64,000 nt of DNA. Source: Arthrobacter sp. MMS18-M83 (lineage in GTDB: Bacteria; Actinomycetota; Actinomycetes; Actinomycetales; Micrococcaceae). Below, one piece after another: positions 1-8,212 of this stretch (position 1 is the first letter of the stretch; each line of letters opens with the position of its first letter). The notes beneath the pieces are model-generated. The model was not told where the DNA came from, did no database searches, and saw only the letters and a program-made list of their open reading frames with translations. The translations under genes and the position numbers were made by a program. The stretch covers positions 124,001-188,000 of the forward strand of contig NZ_CP113343.1 in NCBI RefSeq assembly GCF_026683955.1. The letters run 5' to 3'.

Positions 1-129
1 ACCCTGAGGTTCGATGGCGTCTGGGGTGCCGATGAACTGCCGGATCTTCCCCTCGATGCGGTAATCGACGCCTCGAACGCGCCGACCCTGCCAGCGAAGG
101 CCCTTGAGCTAGCGGCACCGCGAGGCTGA
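1..129 (+). pseudogene. Zinc-type alcohol dehydrogenase fragment, cut at window edge
   Basis: Frame 1 reads from the window edge to a TGA at 127-129. The peptide contains LPLDAVIDASNAPTLPAKAL, which matches the Rossmann segment of medium-chain zinc dehydrogenases just before the usual ALELVxPGGRVVYIG stretch. Here the match breaks off as LELAAPRG followed by stop, so the rest of the nucleotide-binding domain is missing. The 5' end lies outside the window. I read it as a truncated, dead gene abutting another broken gene. Family assignment rests on this one short segment. Confidence 0.55.
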
Positions 130-130
130 C

Positions 131-426
131 AGCCAGCTCGCGGACCGGATGGCTGCGGAGATCAGCCGGTTGCTGCCCGGATATCCCCCCTCAGGGTGCT
201 GCCGCGATCGCCGCGCACACCGCGGCACGGGGCGCGGCCGGGTCGGACGCACCGCCGAGGGACAGCGCCTTTACCAACAGGCTCTGGAGTTGGCCGTCGT
301 GGCCTCCATTCGCCACCACGACACCGACTACGACGCACTACTCATGGCGGGCGTGCCCCGGCACAAAGCCCGCGAGGGGTCCGTGAAAAAGTGGGCGAGG
401 TGCTCAACCGCTGGCGTCGGGGCTAA
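131..426 (+). pseudogene. DUF2293-domain gene remnant
   Basis: Fragments of a DUF2293 protein appear in alternating frames: AAAIAAHTAARG near 200, then GRVGRTAEG and LAVVASIRHHDTDYDALLMA near 240-350, then REKVGEVLNRWRRG ending at the TAA near 424. The order and spacing match the C-terminal half of DUF2293 proteins common in actinobacteria, but at least two frameshifts separate the pieces and no start is visible. The function of the family is unknown. The alcohol dehydrogenase remnant lies immediately upstream, so a rearrangement has joined two gene ends here. Confidence 0.6.
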
Positions 427-748
427 GACCGCTAAACGGCACACCCCTTCCCTCTCGTGGTCACGGCCCCCACGCAGAATCATTCACTCAGCCTCTCACG
501 GTCGTCCGGTTGAGGATCCGTCACCGGAACAGTCCGCAATGTCGTTGGTATATCGGGCACGCAGCACATCCACAAAATGTCGCCGCTGCGGGTGAGAATT
601 GGATCATGCCAACGCGTAACCCCGTCCCAAAGGCCGTAATCTCCACTCCAAGCACTTTCCGTTCGGTCAGGACCAATGTGTCCGATCTCCTCGCAGGGCC
701 AAAGGTGGATGCCGATGGGAACATCGCGATGATCCTATCCGCACCGTC
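427..748. other. Intergenic stretch, no convincing gene
   Basis: About 320 bases between the DUF2293 remnant and the NERD gene. A 48-codon open frame (606-752, beginning MPTRNPVPKAVISTPS) overlaps the NERD start by 4 bases in an ATGA arrangement, so it could be a small leader gene, but its composition gives no family signal. I see no tRNA, strong hairpin or repeat. Confidence 0.4.
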
Positions 749-1560
749 ATGAAGCAGGTAAGGCTCCGGTACCCCGGGGCATGCCGGGTGTGCGGTGCCC
801 CTCTTCTCCCGGCACAAAAGCGATCTACGAAACCGAAACAAGGACCGTCCGCTGCCTGGAGTGCGCCTCTAAGGCCAAGTCCGCAGATCTCGAACCACCT
901 GCTGAGGATTCATCGCCCGCCGAGTCCGGAGTAGCCGGGTCGTCGGCCCGACGTGAATACGAGCGCCGCAAAGCCAAGGATGAGGAGAGGCTCCGGGAGA
1001 AATGGGGCCGCCTGGGCGGCCTCGCCGTGGCTCTCTCCGACGAGCGGCAAAGCACCAAGGCCTGGGATCGGGGTGCGGTTGGCGAGGAACTCCTCGGGAC
1101 CAGGCTCGACTCTCTGGCCACCAACGGCATCGCGGTCCTTCACGACCGCCGCACCCCCGGATCGAAGGCCAACATCGACCACATAGCCATCACTCCGGGT
1201 GGAATCTGGGTGATCGATGCCAAGCGGTACGAGGGGCGACCCGAGCTGAAGATCGAGGGCGGCATCCTGCGGCCACGCGTCGAGAAGCTCCTCGTGGGCC
1301 GGCGCGACTGCTCGAAGCTGCTCGACGGGGTGCTCAAACAGGTCGGGCTCGTACGCGAACTCGTCGGGGAGGTGCCGGTCACCGGGGCGCTGTGCTTCGT
1401 CGAAGCCGACTGGCCCCTGATCGGGGGCGCATTCGCGACGCGTGGCATTCACGTGCTCTGGCCGAAACGACTGGCCAAAGTGCTTGCAGAGGAGACAGCC
1501 GGCAACGTTGATGTCGCCGCTATGCGTGAGTCTGTAGCCTCGCGGTTCAAATCCGCATAA
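749..1560 (+). pseudogene. NERD-domain (nuclease-related) protein with N-terminal zinc finger, frameshifted
   Basis: The C-terminal 170 residues carry a NERD domain: AVGEELLG, then VLHDRRTPGSKANIDHIAIT, then GGIWVIDAKRY, the conserved core of this predicted endonuclease-like fold. The family usually begins with a CxxC zinc finger. Here MKQVRLRYPGACRVCGAPLLP is in the frame starting at 749, while the continuation GTKAIYETETRTVRCLEC is in the frame of 781-1560. A one-base change near 811-815 therefore separates the first CxxC from the second. Translated from 781, a 259-residue protein would lack the first zinc ligand pair. Either the gene is damaged or a base is missing from the sequence. The target of the protein is unknown. 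Confidence 0.7.
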
Positions 1561-1629
1561 CATCCTTGTCGACGCTAGACATTCAGCGCAAAGCAACAGC
1601 AGGCACGCCTGACTGTAAACAGCCAGGTC

Positions 1630-1961
1630 ATGCAGCTCCGGAGCTCAGAGCCCGCACATGCATTGAGTGCATATACGTCGAAGGCTCAGGGGCGGACCGC
1701 CATGGGCACTTCCATAAAGCAGACGTAAGTGTGGACACTGTCCACAGCCCCTTTGGCAGGACAAGCGGACAGGCCCAGCTCCCCCTTGCGGCCGGAAGTA
1801 GCTTTCCAAGAAACTTCGGAGCCAAGGTCGGATTCATCATGTTGCACCCCGGACCCTGAACCATGAACTGGTGTTGGCCATCCAGGACCAACCTGACCGA
1901 ACCGGAACGAGGAACCGCATAACCGCACCTCAGAGCAGGCGGACGGCCCACCAGCCAGGAC
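1630..1961. repeat. Dispersed repeat copy 1, left part
   Basis: This segment is roughly 85% identical by eye to 36876-37200. Shared blocks include CTTCCATAAAGCAGACGTA, GTGTGGACACTGTCCACA and CATGAACTGGTGTTGGCCAT. The match stops exactly at 1961, where the IS21 element begins, and resumes at 4696 on its far side. No protein family is apparent in either strand, although a minus-strand reading (GYAV..SGSV.LV.DGQHQFM.QGPG) is preserved in both copies. Probably a non-coding or long-dead element. Confidence 0.8.
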
Positions 1962-1981
1962 TGTCAACGGCAACTTAGAAG

Positions 1982-2042
1982 TGACCGGTGGCGGCATGTT
2001 GGTTTGACCGCTGGCGGCAAGTGATTGACCGGTCGCGGCAAG
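1982..2042. repeat. IS21 left-end internal repeats
   Basis: Three copies of a TTGACCGnTnGCGGCA motif at about 1982-1996, 2004-2021 and 2025-2042, spaced about 21 bp apart. They correspond to the multiple terminal binding sites for the IstA transposase in IS21 elements. Confidence 0.75.
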
Positions 2043-2108
2043 TATTTTTGGACAGGGTCAGGCGCCCCGGGCATGCCGGGTTTCAGTGCGCCTGACCAGG
2101 GTTTGGGG

Positions 2109-2897
2109 TTAGTTCATGGGGCGGGTTCCTTTCCCGTTCTGGGCTTGCATGAGCCGGACGGACTCGCCGCTGGTTTGGCAGAGGTGGGCGTGGTGGAGAA
2201 GCCGGTCAACGGTCGCGGTGGCGATGGTTTTGGGCATGAGCTCATCGAACCCGGAGGGGTGGATGTTCGAGCTGATCGCCAGGGACCGCTTCTCGTAGGA
2301 GGCCTCCACGACGCGGTAGAAGCCCTCGGCCGAGTCCGCGGAAACCGGCAGCAGGCCGATGTCATCGATGCAGATCAAATCCACGTTGGTGGCCCGGGTG
2401 ATGGCTTTGTTCACGCTGTCATCGATGCGGTGCCGGCGCACGAGCGCACCGAGGTCTTCCATGCTCAGCCAGGACACGGACATGCCCTGGTCGATGGCCT
2501 GCTGGCCCAAGGACTCCAGCAGCAGGGTTTTGCCGGTGCCGGAGGGCCCGCACGCGATCAGGTTCTCCCGCCGCCGCACCCATTCCAGCGTCCGCAGGAA
2601 CGATGTCGTTGCGGCCGGGAGGGTGGACAGAGCCTCGTCCCAGACATCGAAGGTCTTCCCGGAGGGGAAACCTGCGCGTTTGCGCCGGGTGGCCAGCATC
2701 GAGGCGTTCCGACCGGTGGCTTCGGCTTCGAGCAGGACACGGACGACCTCGGTGGGGTCCCAGCGCTGGGCTTTCGCGGTGGCCAGGACATCGGCGACGA
2801 CGGCGCGGGCGTGCGGCATCCGGGTCGTGCGCATAAGCGCGATCACCTGCTCCACCGCCGCGTCGGTCAGGGGCGGGGACATGGTGTCAGCGCTCAT
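2109..2897 (-). CDS. istB: IS21-family helper ATPase IstB
   Basis: A 262-residue AAA+ ATPase related to DnaC. Walker A is GPSGTGKT at about residues 117-124 and Walker B is LICIDDIG at about 165-172. IstB assembles on target DNA and directs IstA to insert there. I chose the ATG at 2897 because GAAGGAG sits 6 bases upstream; an in-frame ATG at 2924 would lack this site. The start overlaps the end of istA by 11 bases, the usual translational coupling in this family. Length is normal and no damage is seen. Confidence 0.93.
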   Translation of the reverse strand: MSADTMSPPLTDAAVEQVIALMRTTRMPHARAVVADVLATAKAQRWDPTEVVRVLLEAEATGRNASMLATRRKRAGFPSGKTFDVWDEALSTLPAATTSFLRTLEWVRRRENLIACGPSGTGKTLLLESLGQQAIDQGMSVSWLSMEDLGALVRRHRIDDSVNKAITRATNVDLICIDDIGLLPVSADSAEGFYRVVEASYEKRSLAISSNIHPSGFDELMPKTIATATVDRLLHHAHLCQTSGESVRLMQAQNGKGTRPMN

Positions 2898-4455
2898 CGA
2901 GGGCTCCTTCAAAATCGCCGTCAACGACTGGATCGGTGGTCGGGGCGGTCGTGGGTGTCGTGCCGAAATTCGCCCAGGAGCCGGTGCCCTGGCTCAACCA
3001 TTGGCCCTGGTCGGTGACGGTGCGGGTGGTGCCGGTTGTGTGGCCTGTGCCGCCGGCGGTATTGACGATGGAGCACAGGTCCTCGTGGGTGAAGCGCTGG
3101 TGCACCGCTGCCGCCCCGAGGCCCTTGTCGACCTCGCCGGCGCCCAGGACCTTGGCCAGGGTGACGGCGCGTTCCATTTTGTGCCGGATCTTCTGGGTTC
3201 CGGCAGCGGCGGCTTCCTTGAGCCAGAGCGCGGCGCCGGCGCCGATGGCCAGGAACTCTTCCTCGGCCTTGTTGGTGGGGCGGATGACCCGTTCGAGGGC
3301 ACCGGACGGGGCCGGCGGGAAATGGGCGTCGATGATCGCCGGGGTCCCTGGGCGGGTGAGCTGGTGCCGTGCGACCTCCACCGGGCCGGCGTCCCCGACG
3401 TGGACGATGACGACCTCGGTCTCGGTGCCGCGGACCCAGACCATCTCACCCATCAGGGTGTGCGGGACGGAGTACCGGGACTGCTGAAAGGTGATCATGG
3501 GCGTGTTCGGCGGGACCTGGCGGGTGTGGCCGAAACTGGCCGTGACGGGGGTTTCCGGGACCGGGTGCAGCCGGGGACGTTCGAGAACGCGGAGCATGTC
3601 CTTGGGGATCTCCAGAGTGGCCCGGTGAACCCGCGAGTTCACCTCCTCCATGAACGCCTCACACGCAGCCTCCAGCTCGGCGAAGGACCGGTACTCGGGC
3701 AGCAGGTTCGTCTCTTTGGGGACGAGGTCGGCTTTGGCGATCTTGACCGCGTTCTCGACCCCGCCCTTGGAGGCCGGGTCGGCCGGGATGCACGTCTGCA
3801 TGGACGTCGAATAGTGCCTGGAAAACGCCACGATCTGCGCGTTCCGCACGGGGATTCCGGCGACGTGCTCGATCGTGACCGTCTTCTCGTTGTCAGTCAA
3901 AATGTAGGTCGGGATCCCGCCGATCAGCCTAAACGTCCGGTCCAGGGCGGCGAAGACGCTCGGCATGGTCTTGTCCCGCAAGGCGATCACGATCCGGAAC
4001 CGCGAGAAGGCCAGCCAAGCGACGAACAACACGGTCTTCACACCGTCAACCACGGGGCCATCCCCGTAGTCGAACTGGAGCCATAGACCCGGCTCCGGCG
4101 TCCAGGGCCGGTGCACGCGCACGTTCCGGGCCCGGTATTTGGCCTTCAGTTCAGCCAGCGTTGTCCTGGTTGTCCGCTCACACCCGGTGAACCCTAGAGC
4201 GAGGAGCTTCTCATGCACGACATCACCGCGGATCTTCCCACGGGACTGCTCGACCCAGGAGATCATCTGCGGCAGGAACGGGTCGGTCATCCGGCCGCGG
4301 TGCCGGGCCACCGGCGCCTGCGCGCCTTCCTGACGGGCCTTCACATAAGAGCGCACCGTATTGTGTGAAACGCCGCAGATCTTCGCGGCATCCCGGTAGG
4401 ACCGGGTCAAATCGTAAGCAGCTAAAATTTCCATGAACTCTCCTGGAGACTTCAT
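2887..4455 (-). CDS. istA: IS21-family transposase IstA
   Basis: A 522-residue DDE transposase. An N-terminal helix-turn-helix (YRDAAKICGVSHNTVRSYVK) is followed by the catalytic core: first Asp in LQFDYGDG, second Asp in YILTDNE, Glu in KGGVENAVKIAKADL. A beta-barrel-like C-terminal part follows. The ATG at 4455 (MKSPGEFMEI) is preceded by GGAAGGGG and is preferred over upstream in-frame ATGs at 4653 and elsewhere, which would place the start inside the terminal transposase sites. It is intact and co-transcribed with istB. Confidence 0.93.
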   Translation of the reverse strand: MKSPGEFMEILAAYDLTRSYRDAAKICGVSHNTVRSYVKARQEGAQAPVARHRGRMTDPFLPQMISWVEQSRGKIRGDVVHEKLLALGFTGCERTTRTTLAELKAKYRARNVRVHRPWTPEPGLWLQFDYGDGPVVDGVKTVLFVAWLAFSRFRIVIALRDKTMPSVFAALDRTFRLIGGIPTYILTDNEKTVTIEHVAGIPVRNAQIVAFSRHYSTSMQTCIPADPASKGGVENAVKIAKADLVPKETNLLPEYRSFAELEAACEAFMEEVNSRVHRATLEIPKDMLRVLERPRLHPVPETPVTASFGHTRQVPPNTPMITFQQSRYSVPHTLMGEMVWVRGTETEVVIVHVGDAGPVEVARHQLTRPGTPAIIDAHFPPAPSGALERVIRPTNKAEEEFLAIGAGAALWLKEAAAAGTQKIRHKMERAVTLAKVLGAGEVDKGLGAAAVHQRFTHEDLCSIVNTAGGTGHTTGTTRTVTDQGQWLSQGTGSWANFGTTPTTAPTTDPVVDGDFEGALDER

Positions 4456-4613
4456 AACGAGCCCCTTCCTTCCCGCAACGGGTGAAATACACGATTGGCA
4501 TCGCCATTTCACCGCGGAAGGAAGGGGCTCTCCCCGTAACGACACGAGGAATGGACAAGGGGGAATCCCGGCACGCCAAGCCACCCGTAGTGGCCGACTG
4601 CTGTTCAAAAATG

Positions 4614-4677
4614 CTTGCCGCCGCTGGTCAAAACCACTGCCGCGAACGGTCAATCAGTTTTGCCGTCTCCGGTCAGT
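4614..4677. repeat. IS21 right-end internal repeats
   Basis: Inverted counterparts of the left-end motif at about 4614-4631, 4637-4653 and 4661-4677, for example CTTGCCGCCGCTGGTCAA. They lie upstream of istA, so they may also overlap its promoter. Confidence 0.7.
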
Positions 4678-4807
4678 TTAAAGTTGCCGCTTACACAGGA
4701 CCCTGAACCCGCCACCCACACACCTGAACAGGCCACCGCGGCGGCCAGGCCACAGCCGCGAACCAGCGTCAGAGGGACCTGGTCACAAGCCTTGTACACA
4801 CGTTAAA

Positions 4808-4831
4808 GCAAAAACCCCCTCTGACGAGGGG
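4808..4831 (-). terminator. Rho-independent terminator, minus strand
   Basis: CCCCTC, a 4-base TGAC loop and GAGGGG (4816-4831) form a stem. Read on the minus strand it is followed by a run of T (the AAAAA at 4810-4814). It lies directly after the tRNA-like 3' end, the normal position for a tRNA gene terminator. The second repeat copy has a degraded version at 37311-37326. Confidence 0.6.
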
Positions 4832-4839
4832 AAACAGTA

Positions 4840-4861
4840 TGCCCGAGTTGGGACTCGAACC
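4840..4861 (-). other. tRNA 3'-end-like remnant
   Basis: Minus strand reads GGTTCGAGTCCCAACTCGGGCA, the T-loop plus acceptor 3' half of a tRNA. The preceding bases (ATGC) do not pair with the T-stem and no 5' half exists, so this is not a functional tRNA. The same piece occurs at 37334-37355. Such remnants typify attachment sites of integrating elements, but that reading is inference. Confidence 0.4.
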
Positions 4862-4952
4862 GCATTCCAGGCCCCGGCAACACAGGGAAGTCCAGAAAAC
4901 ATGCCGAGTACGGGCCGGTCCGGCCGATGTACGACCCAATCCGAAGCCAAAA

Positions 4953-4974
4953 GTGTTGACAGTACTGTCAACAC
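4953..4974. promoter_or_regulatory. Perfect 22-bp palindrome at repeat end
   Basis: Two perfect 11-base arms, GTGTTGACAGT and its reverse complement. The second repeat copy keeps 8-base arms (GTGTTGAC, 3-base spacer, GTCAACAC) at 38925-38943. It could be a regulator operator or the end of an old mobile element. Confidence 0.5.
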
Positions 4975-5154
4975 CCGCCGATCCGAATCCGCAAGCTTCC
5001 ACATCGGCCGCTCAACAGTATGACTTACGACCTCTCGGGGTAGAGCTACGAACTTACGACCCCGTTTCCGCAGCGATCGCGATTCGACGCCTTGTCAGCA
5101 GGCGGACCACCACGGTGGGGGCCTTCCTGGCAACGCCGAGCAGCCGTATAACCA

Positions 5155-5187
5155 TGTCATGACACCCTTTCCCGGGGTGTCATGACA
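5155..5187. promoter_or_regulatory. Twin operator of the toxin-antitoxin operon
   Basis: The palindrome TGTCATGACA occurs twice, at 5155-5164 and 5178-5187, centres 23 bp apart. Extended, the two sites also form an inverted repeat with 13-base arms (TGTCATGACACCC and its complement). A likely -10 element TAGACT lies at 5192-5197 and the gene starts at 5236. This is the expected layout for autorepression by a ribbon-helix-helix antitoxin. Confidence 0.65.
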
Positions 5188-5235
5188 CCGCGTAGACTTG
5201 GTCGTGAAGGTCAAACCCTCTGAGAGGAGCGCACC

Positions 5236-5732
5236 ATGTCGACCGGGACGCCACGGCACACAATCCGGGTCAGCGACGAACTGTGGAACGACGCCCACCG
5301 CAAAGCCGTGCGGGAAGGCACGTCCGTGTCCGAACTCATCCGTACCCGGCTCCACGAGTACGTCACAGCCCCGGTCAAGCACCCGCACACCATCGCCGAT
5401 TCCCTCGTGTACCTGGTCCCGGGCGCTTTCAATGACCTGCACGGCCCCGCCACCGGCTCGGTCGAACTCCCGCTGCACCTGGACTGGGGACCGGAGACAA
5501 GCTACAACCTGGACGATGACGGAAGCTGCTCGGTGCTGTACCAACTCACCCTGCAGAACTCCGGATCCATCGAAGAAATCTGCCGCATCGTCCACCCGGG
5601 ACGGCTGACCGCCCTCTGGCCGACCATGATCCTGCCTCCACGGTGCAGGCAGCTCTGGGAAAACACGTTCCCCAGCTCCCCGCCACCCGCGAAGCGAAGG
5701 AACACCCGTCATGGACGACGCTCAGCGTCTAG
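5236..5732 (+). CDS. Ribbon-helix-helix antitoxin-like protein, partner of AbiEii-like toxin
   Basis: ATG at 5236 follows GAGAGGAG. Residues 1-45 (RHTIRVSDELWNDAHRKAVR, then EGTSVSELIRTRLHEYV) form a ribbon-helix-helix DNA-binding domain of the Arc/CopG type. Residues 50-125 form an unrecognised C-terminal domain. The starting frame stays open to 6471, but after about 5640 it turns into an Arg/Pro-rich shadow of the next gene. A better continuation (TVQAALGKHVPQLPATREAK) lies in another frame and stops at 5730-5732, so a one-base frameshift near 5640 is likely. The product should neutralise the downstream toxin and repress the operon at the twin operator. Confidence 0.65.
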
Positions 5733-6436
5733 CAGCCAGGATCGCCCTCGACGTCCTGGCCGACGACGGCTTCCTCCTCGCCGGCGGCCAGGCCCTGATC
5801 GAACACGGCATCACCGAACGCCCCTCGGACGACATCGACCTCTTCGCCCTCCACCGACGCCACACCCCGGCAACCTTCGCCGCATCGGTACAGAAAATGA
5901 CAGCCGCCCTCGAAGCCGCCGGATACACGATCGAGATCACCCGACAATACGAGGAGTTCGCCAGCATCACCATAGGACACAACGACGAAGCCGTCGTCAT
6001 CGACCTCGGACTGGACTGGTGGGAGAACTCCCCCGCCATCATCGACATCGGCCCCATCCTCTCCCTGAACGACTCCGTCGCGTCCAAGCTGCTCGCCGTC
6101 TACTCACGCGGCTACGCCCGCGACTACCTCGACGCCTACTCCATCATCACCAGCCACCGTTTCACCCACCAGCAACTGATCACCCCCTGCCAGCGCCGGG
6201 ACCCGACCCTGGACCTCCCAACCTTCGGCGCCGCCATCGCCAGGCACCGGACACTCCCCGCCGCCGAATTCACCAAATACGGCCTCCACCCCGGCGAGCT
6301 CCCCGCCCTCAGCACCACCCTCCTGGACTTCGCCAAGACAACCCACAACGCCCGCCGCAACCCCGGCGCAACCCAGACAGACGCAGCCAACCCCGCCGGG
6401 CCGCCAAACCCCAAACCCGGCCTGGAACTGCTCTAA
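5711..6436 (+). CDS. Nucleotidyltransferase toxin, AbiEii/AbiGii family
   Basis: A 241-residue protein with the nucleotidyltransferase signature GGQALIEHGI, then SDDIDLF (the DxD metal site, about residues 26-46), followed by an alpha-helical C-terminal half. AbiEii-type toxins transfer nucleotides to RNA and act with an antitoxin in abortive phage defence or plasmid stabilisation. The ATG at 5711 overlaps the likely antitoxin end by about 22 bases. The usual AbiEi winged-helix antitoxin is replaced here by a ribbon-helix-helix protein. The proline-rich last 25 residues are probably disordered. The gene looks intact. Confidence 0.8.
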   Translation: MDDAQRLAARIALDVLADDGFLLAGGQALIEHGITERPSDDIDLFALHRRHTPATFAASVQKMTAALEAAGYTIEITRQYEEFASITIGHNDEAVVIDLGLDWWENSPAIIDIGPILSLNDSVASKLLAVYSRGYARDYLDAYSIITSHRFTHQQLITPCQRRDPTLDLPTFGAAIARHRTLPAAEFTKYGLHPGELPALSTTLLDFAKTTHNARRNPGATQTDAANPAGPPNPKPGLELL

Positions 6437-6867
6437 CCGACTCGGATCAGCTCACGCCCGGTTCTCGGTAAAACTCCGCCGGCCGTTGTCCTCGTAACCA
6501 TGACTGAAGTCCGGGTACGTTCAACACTCTGGATCTGACGGCAGCGCCCTTAAATTACTCCATCGAGGGTCATCTCATCTCTGTTGATGTCTATTGTCAG
6601 AGCGGGTTGGTCGACTTCGCCTATGACACCAGCTGCCGCGCGGATCTTTGTGTTCAACCTGGCGGTACCTCTTAACCGACGGCGTGGTTCGCTAAGCGAC
6701 AAGCGGCCAAGGCGGCCCGATTGCGGGTCCCCGACCGGCCGCAATTCCGGACTGTTAGCTGGGCGGACCGATAAAAGGTTCGACGTCCGCAAGGAATCGA
6801 TCTCCCTTCTTCGTGCGGCCGGGAATCCTCAGCCAAGTCGGTCTAACGCACAATCCCTTCAGAGCCC
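6437..6867. other. Intergenic stretch, nothing recognised
   Basis: About 430 bases between the toxin gene and the decayed gene on the minus strand. Short open frames exist in several phases but none has a family signature or a convincing ribosome binding site. No hairpin with a T-run was seen. Confidence 0.4.
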
Positions 6868-7510
6868 CTAATCGTGCCCGTTCGCCGATGCCCGCTCGGT
6901 CAGCCATTTCGACACCTGGTCTTTGAAAGGCTGTAGGCGCCGATACGCATCGCGGGCGAATGAAATCTGCCATTCGAGATCGGCCTGCCTAACCGGCTAT
7001 CTCTTTACCGAGTCCCTCGTCGATGATTCCCAATCTCACAGCCGCAGCCACCTTGCTATCGAATCTGATCTTCGAATCCCGCGTGCGGCGCGTTACGCGC
7101 ACCGCCCCGACGATACTGCCGGAGTCGCCCCCCTTGAGCCCCCGAATCCGGTTCATGATGTGACCAGGCAGCTAGCGCTCGATCAAGGTCTCATACTCAA
7201 AGAGGCGCTGAACCTCAGGCGCGTCCGCTGCTTCGACGAACAATAGGTGGTGGATGGACGCCTCGTAAATGGATGCATACTGCTGGACCTGCAACTGAAC
7301 CTGAGCCTGCCTCGCCCAATTCCCGTCGACCCTCAACCCCTCCCAGAGCTTGTAGAGGTATCTCGCGGCGTAGAACTCTTGCCCGATCCGCTGGCGAAGC
7401 TCCAGGTCACTAATGAAGTCGAAGTAGTCCACATGCCAGGCGACGTCGCCGGGGAGGTCGTTACGCGCGTACTCGACCGCTTCTGATCGGGCTGGCTCTC
7501 GGAGTGGCAT
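6868..7510 (-). pseudogene. Conserved helical protein of unknown function, interrupted
   Basis: From the ATG at 7510 an intact-looking stretch (DVAWHVDYFDFISDLELRQR, ARYLYKLWEGLRVDG, VQQYASIYEASIHHLLFVE) runs 112 codons to a TAG at 7172. Coding sequence continues in the same frame beyond it (SKIRFDSKVAAAVRLGIIDE) to a second stop near 7005, then resumes in another frame (FARDAYRRLQPFKDQVSKWL) and ends at 6868. The original protein was about 210 residues. I do not recognise the family. It sits 40 bases downstream of the ATPase remnant, so the two probably formed one operon and decayed together. Confidence 0.6.
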
Positions 7511-7549
7511 AAACGGCCTTTCAGTCCTGAATATATTCGTCGGACATAC

Positions 7550-8078
7550 TCTAGGTGTTTGGCACGAAGAGTGCCGGGTCGCCTACGCTGACGGCGGGGC
7601 CCACTGGACCCCAGCACCATAAACACACCAAGTCCCAAGAGGCTGCTGGTGGCCAGTTCGATCAAGGAACCGGCCACCAGCGTCCCTGGCGCCCCGAGAC
7701 AGCGAGGAGCGTGGCAGGTTTCAGGCGAACTTGGGTCCCACCCCTTGTATGCGCTGCGGATCGAGACTCTGTCGAACGCCTTGAGCCAGAGCAGACGCCC
7801 CACGCCACGGCAACCGATCCCCGACTTGTAGTCGCTGTCCAGCGTCTCGAACGAGGTCATGTTCTCCGCAGTGAAGCCCACGCCGTTGTCTTCGATGCTG
7901 AATCCGACGATCGGGCTCAGCGCCGCACGGCCGCCGCTTTTACGACGAAGGAGAACGGCGGACTCGGGCTCGCCCCTGAGCCACCGGATCATCACCCGCC
8001 AGCGGGGCCGGATCCGTGCGCAGGAGAATCCGGACGGGGGCGCCACGTTCGCTTTCACGCCGCCGATTGTGCCCTGAT
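7550..8078 (-). pseudogene. GHKL-type ATPase remnant
   Basis: Minus-strand sequence encodes GFSIEDNGVGFTAENMTSF, then SGIGCRGVGRLLWLKAFDRV: the N-box-like DNGxGF and the G-rich lid of an HSP90/histidine-kinase/MORC-type ATP-binding domain. Upstream there is only a scrambled N-terminus and downstream, after SAYKGWDPSS near 7730, the frame is lost. No complete ATPase remains. Paired with the decayed gene downstream, it looks like a dead two-gene system, possibly a defence or DNA-handling unit, but that is a guess. Confidence 0.6.
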
Positions 8079-8155
8079 GCCCGAAGAGAAGGGCGAGCGT
8101 CCTTACGGGGAAGCTTCCCGCGATCGGCTCGGCGCCATGTCGTGTGCTGGCGAGG

Positions 8156-8201
8156 ACCTTGAAGGAGGGGAGGTGCGGCCGCACCTCCCCTCCTTCAAGG
8201 T
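8156..8201. terminator. 46-bp perfect palindrome at operon end
   Basis: Two uninterrupted 23-base arms meet at the centre GCGG|CCGC (8178/8179) with no loop. It lies 11 bases beyond the stop codon of the isomerase gene, at the 3' end of the minus-strand transport operon. No T-run follows on either strand, so it is not a textbook intrinsic terminator. It may terminate or protect mRNA, or be a scar of inverted duplication. Confidence 0.6.
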
Positions 8202-8212
8202 GCCTTTGATGC

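Larger units (their letters stand above)
1962..4695 (-). mobile_element. IS21-family insertion sequence, complete
   Basis: The element is 2734 bp and starts TGT and ends ACA. Outer ends TGTCAACGGCAACTTAGAAG (left) and, inverted, TGTAAGCGGCAACTTTAAAC (right) match over most positions. The 6-bp sequence CAGGAC is duplicated at 1956-1961 and 4696-4701. The undisturbed second repeat copy near 37190 has a single CAGGAC, which proves the boundaries. Both ends contain several transposase-type sites of the form TTGACCGnTnGCGGCAAG. The two genes istA and istB are intact and overlap, so the element may still be active. Confidence 0.95.
4696..4976. repeat. Dispersed repeat copy 1, right part
   Basis: This continues the repeat broken by the IS21 element. 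It matches 37190-37371 (CCACCCACACACCTGAA, GTACACACGTTAAAGCAAAA and the GACTCGAACCGCATTCC block) and then 38854-38945 (TCCAGAAAACAT, GTCCGGCCGATGTACG, AAAAGTGTTGAC). The homology ends just after the palindrome at 4953-4974. In copy 2 the corresponding stretch is split by the IS110 element. Confidence 0.8.

Noticed and set aside
2359..4086. 575-codon plus-strand open frame
   Set aside because: It is antisense to istA and istB, whose domains and overlaps are unmistakable; composition is shadow-like (Gly/Val/Arg-rich).
5746..6471. Long Arg/Pro-rich extension of the antitoxin frame
   Set aside because: It overlaps the toxin gene in another phase and is a composition shadow; the antitoxin most likely ends near 5732.
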